Part shown: positions 5,673-7,071 of the stretch, in pieces
How the letters are laid out: each line of letters starts with the position of its first letter
How positions within the stretch are numbered: the stretch's first letter is position 1
Source: Natronohydrobacter sp.
GTDB taxonomy: Bacteria > Pseudomonadota > Alphaproteobacteria > Rhodobacterales > Rhodobacteraceae
Direction: 5' to 3'
NCBI GenBank assembly: GCA_007117255.1
Contig: SKGU01000310.1
Location: 1 to 7,071, forward strand
Length of the DNA: 7,071 nt
The notes under the pieces: model-generated
What the model was told of the DNA's origin: nothing
The model's database searches: none
The model's input: the letters and a program-made list of their open reading frames with translations, nothing else
Translations under genes and position numbers: made by a program

Positions 5673-6980
5673 ATGCTTTATCAGGAACTCATCCGCCGCA
5701 AACGCGACGGGCAGGCGCTGGAGGCAGCAGAGATCCGCGCGCTGGTGAGCGGCATCACGACGGGCGATCTGGGCGATGCGCAGCTTGGCGCCTTTGCCAT
5801 GGCGGTTGTGCTGCGCGGCATGAACCTGGCTGAGCGCGTGGCCCTGACCGAAGCCATGCGCGATTCGGGTGATGTGCTGTCTTGGGACCGTGGCCCGGTG
5901 ATCGACAAACACTCGACGGGCGGGATCGGGGATAACGTCTCGTTGATGCTCGCGCCCGCGCTGGCGGCTTGCGGGGCCGTGGTGCCCATGATCTCTGGCC
6001 GGGGCTTGGGCCATACGGGTGGCACGCTGGACAAACTGGACGCGATCCCCGGCTATGACACGGCCCCCGATGGCGTGATGCTGCAACGGGTGGTGCGCGA
6101 CATCGGCTGCGCGATCATTGGCCAGACCGGCAGCCTGGCCCCCGCCGACAAGCGATTCTATGCCGTCCGCGATGTGACGGCCACGGTCGAATCTCTGGAC
6201 CTGATCACGGCCTCGATCCTGTCAAAGAAACTCGCCGCCGGGCTGGATGGTCTGGTGCTGGATGTGAAATGCGGCAACGGCGCTTTCATGGCCGATTTTA
6301 CACAGGCCGAGGCATTGGCCCGCGCGCTGGTCGAGGTCGCCAATGGGGCAGGTTGCCACACTGTGGCTCTGATCACGGATATGAACGCGCCCCTTGCCCC
6401 AAGCGCGGGCAATGCAGTCGAGGTTCAGGACGCCGTTGATTTCCTGACCGGCGCGCGCCAGTTCCCGCGCCTGTGGGACGTGACCTGCGCGCTTGGGGGC
6501 GAAGCGCTGGTGCTGGCGGGGCTGGCGGAGAGCTTTGCTGCAGGGGCGGCGATGATGGAAGCGGCCCTCCGCTCTGGCCGCGCCGCCGAACGCTTCGGCC
6601 AGATGGTTGCGGCGCTGGGCGGGCCAGTGGATTTCATCGACCAGCCAGCGGCCCATTTGCCCCAAGCGCCGATCCTCCGCGCCATCCCGGCCCCACGCGA
6701 CGGTGTGATTTCTGGCTATGCCACGCGCGATATCGGGCTTGCGGTGATTGAACTGGGGGGCGGACGACGCCAGCCCACAGACCGGATCGATCCCAGTGTC
6801 GGGTTCTCGGAAATCCTGCCCGAAGGGCAGACCGTGACCAAAGGCACAGCCCTCGCCTATATCCATGCAACAACCGAAGCGCAGGCCGACCGCGCCGAAG
6901 CGGCCTTTCTTGCGGCGTGCCAGATCGCGGACACGGCCCCGGACCGTGCCCTGATCGTGCACCGCGTCAGCGCCGCCTGA
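5673..6980 (+). CDS. deoA: Thymidine phosphorylase
   Basis: The 435-residue protein (E. coli DeoA has 440) reversibly cleaves thymidine or deoxyuridine with phosphate to the base and 2-deoxyribose-1-phosphate, in pyrimidine nucleoside salvage; it is a cytosolic homodimer. Motifs in order: KHSTGGIGD (79-87), SGRGLGHTGGTLDKLD (108-123, the thymidine/pyrimidine phosphorylase signature), DKRFYAVRDVTATVES (159-174), SILSKKLAAGLD (181-192) and LVLDVKCGNGAFM (194-206). With a constant offset of five, the E. coli substrate residues His85, Arg171, Ser186 and Lys190 correspond to His80, Arg166, Ser181 and Lys185, all present. The C-terminal domain (about 335-435) carries GGGRRQPTDRID. ATG at 5673 has AAGGGA about 8 bases upstream and gives the standard N-terminus; an open stretch of 42 codons upstream lacks family features. 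Other deo genes are not in view. The gene's last 14 bases overlap the convergent gene on its right. Confidence 0.95.
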   Translation: MLYQELIRRKRDGQALEAAEIRALVSGITTGDLGDAQLGAFAMAVVLRGMNLAERVALTEAMRDSGDVLSWDRGPVIDKHSTGGIGDNVSLMLAPALAACGAVVPMISGRGLGHTGGTLDKLDAIPGYDTAPDGVMLQRVVRDIGCAIIGQTGSLAPADKRFYAVRDVTATVESLDLITASILSKKLAAGLDGLVLDVKCGNGAFMADFTQAEALARALVEVANGAGCHTVALITDMNAPLAPSAGNAVEVQDAVDFLTGARQFPRLWDVTCALGGEALVLAGLAESFAAGAAMMEAALRSGRAAERFGQMVAALGGPVDFIDQPAAHLPQAPILRAIPAPRDGVISGYATRDIGLAVIELGGGRRQPTDRIDPSVGFSEILPEGQTVTKGTALAYIHATTEAQADRAEAAFLAACQIADTAPDRALIVHRVSAA

Positions 6981-7071
6981 GCGCCGACGCCCCCAGCATC
7001 AGCGCCAGCACCAGCCAGATCGGCCAGTCGCCATGGCGGGCATAGATCGTGGGCGGCAATGCGCCGGGCAG
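6967..7071 (-). CDS. lnt: Apolipoprotein N-acyltransferase, C-terminal end (partial)
   Basis: Only the last 34 codons and the TGA (6969-6967) are in the window; the frame runs open to the right edge. The visible part reads ALPPTIYARHGDWPIWLVLA and then one hydrophobic segment ending in a basic LRRR. The pattern P-T-x-Y-A-R-x-G-[DN]-W-P followed by a last transmembrane helix is the usual end of Lnt, the inner-membrane enzyme that adds the third acyl chain to lipoproteins (compare the TPYARTGNWP ending of E. coli Lnt). The call rests on this short tail alone. The stop lies inside the last codons of deoA, giving a 14-bp convergent 3' overlap, so neither gene has room for a separate terminator there. 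Confidence 0.65.
   Translation of the reverse strand: MPGALPPTIYARHGDWPIWLVLALMLGASALRRR

Noticed and set aside
5591..5674. 28-residue N-terminal extension of the thioesterase
   Set aside because: The ATG at 5590 has a near-perfect ribosome binding site and gives normal family length; the extension would cover the palindrome and the deoA start.
4574..5833. 419-codon plus-strand ORF across the transporter, thioesterase and deoA start
   Set aside because: It crosses three genes and an intergenic region, and its product is rich in Arg, His and Gln without any domain; all three real genes have family motifs in other frames.

Overview
The window looks like chromosomal DNA of an alphaproteobacterium, most likely Rhodobacteraceae (Roseobacter/Rhodobacter group). 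This rests on high G+C, G/C-ending codons and the resemblance of the encoded proteins to that family; it is inference, since no rRNA or other marker is present. All main genes are intact and chromosomal in character. I see no tRNA, rRNA, CRISPR array, transposase or phage gene.

Layout: (1) 57-1700 (+) is a full choline dehydrogenase gene (betA), probably the last gene of a glycine-betaine synthesis operon that enters from the left. (2) 1701-2051 is a gene-free convergent gap. It holds a 141-bp hairpin-forming inverted repeat (1800-1940) and a good intrinsic terminator for the minus-strand genes (1966-1997). (3) 5590-2052 is a minus-strand series, in transcription order: a PaaI-type hotdog thioesterase (5590-5186), an EamA/DMT transporter (5122-4220), a YedK/HMCES-type SRAP protein (4206-3541), a 271-bp gap, and a geranylgeranyl-reductase-like FAD oxidoreductase (3269-2052). 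The transporter and SRAP genes are 13 bp apart and surely co-transcribed. The 271-bp gap holds a possible 54-codon small ORF with a good ribosome binding site, overlaid by two mutually exclusive hairpins that resemble an attenuator. (4) 5591-5672 is a short divergent promoter region with a perfect 12-bp inverted repeat. (5) 5673-6980 (+) is thymidine phosphorylase (deoA). (6) 6967-7071 (-) is the last 34 codons of what looks like apolipoprotein N-acyltransferase (lnt), overlapping the end of deoA by 14 bp.

Functionally the window is a mosaic: osmoprotectant synthesis (betA), pyrimidine nucleoside salvage (deoA), abasic-site DNA protection (SRAP), solute export or import (DMT), acyl-CoA hydrolysis (thioesterase) and a flavin reductase of unknown substrate. 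I do not see a convincing new multi-gene system. The points most worth a second look are non-coding: the intergenic inverted repeat, the attenuator-like leader before the reductase, the palindrome between the thioesterase and deoA, and a run of nine G inside the reductase's FAD-binding motif.
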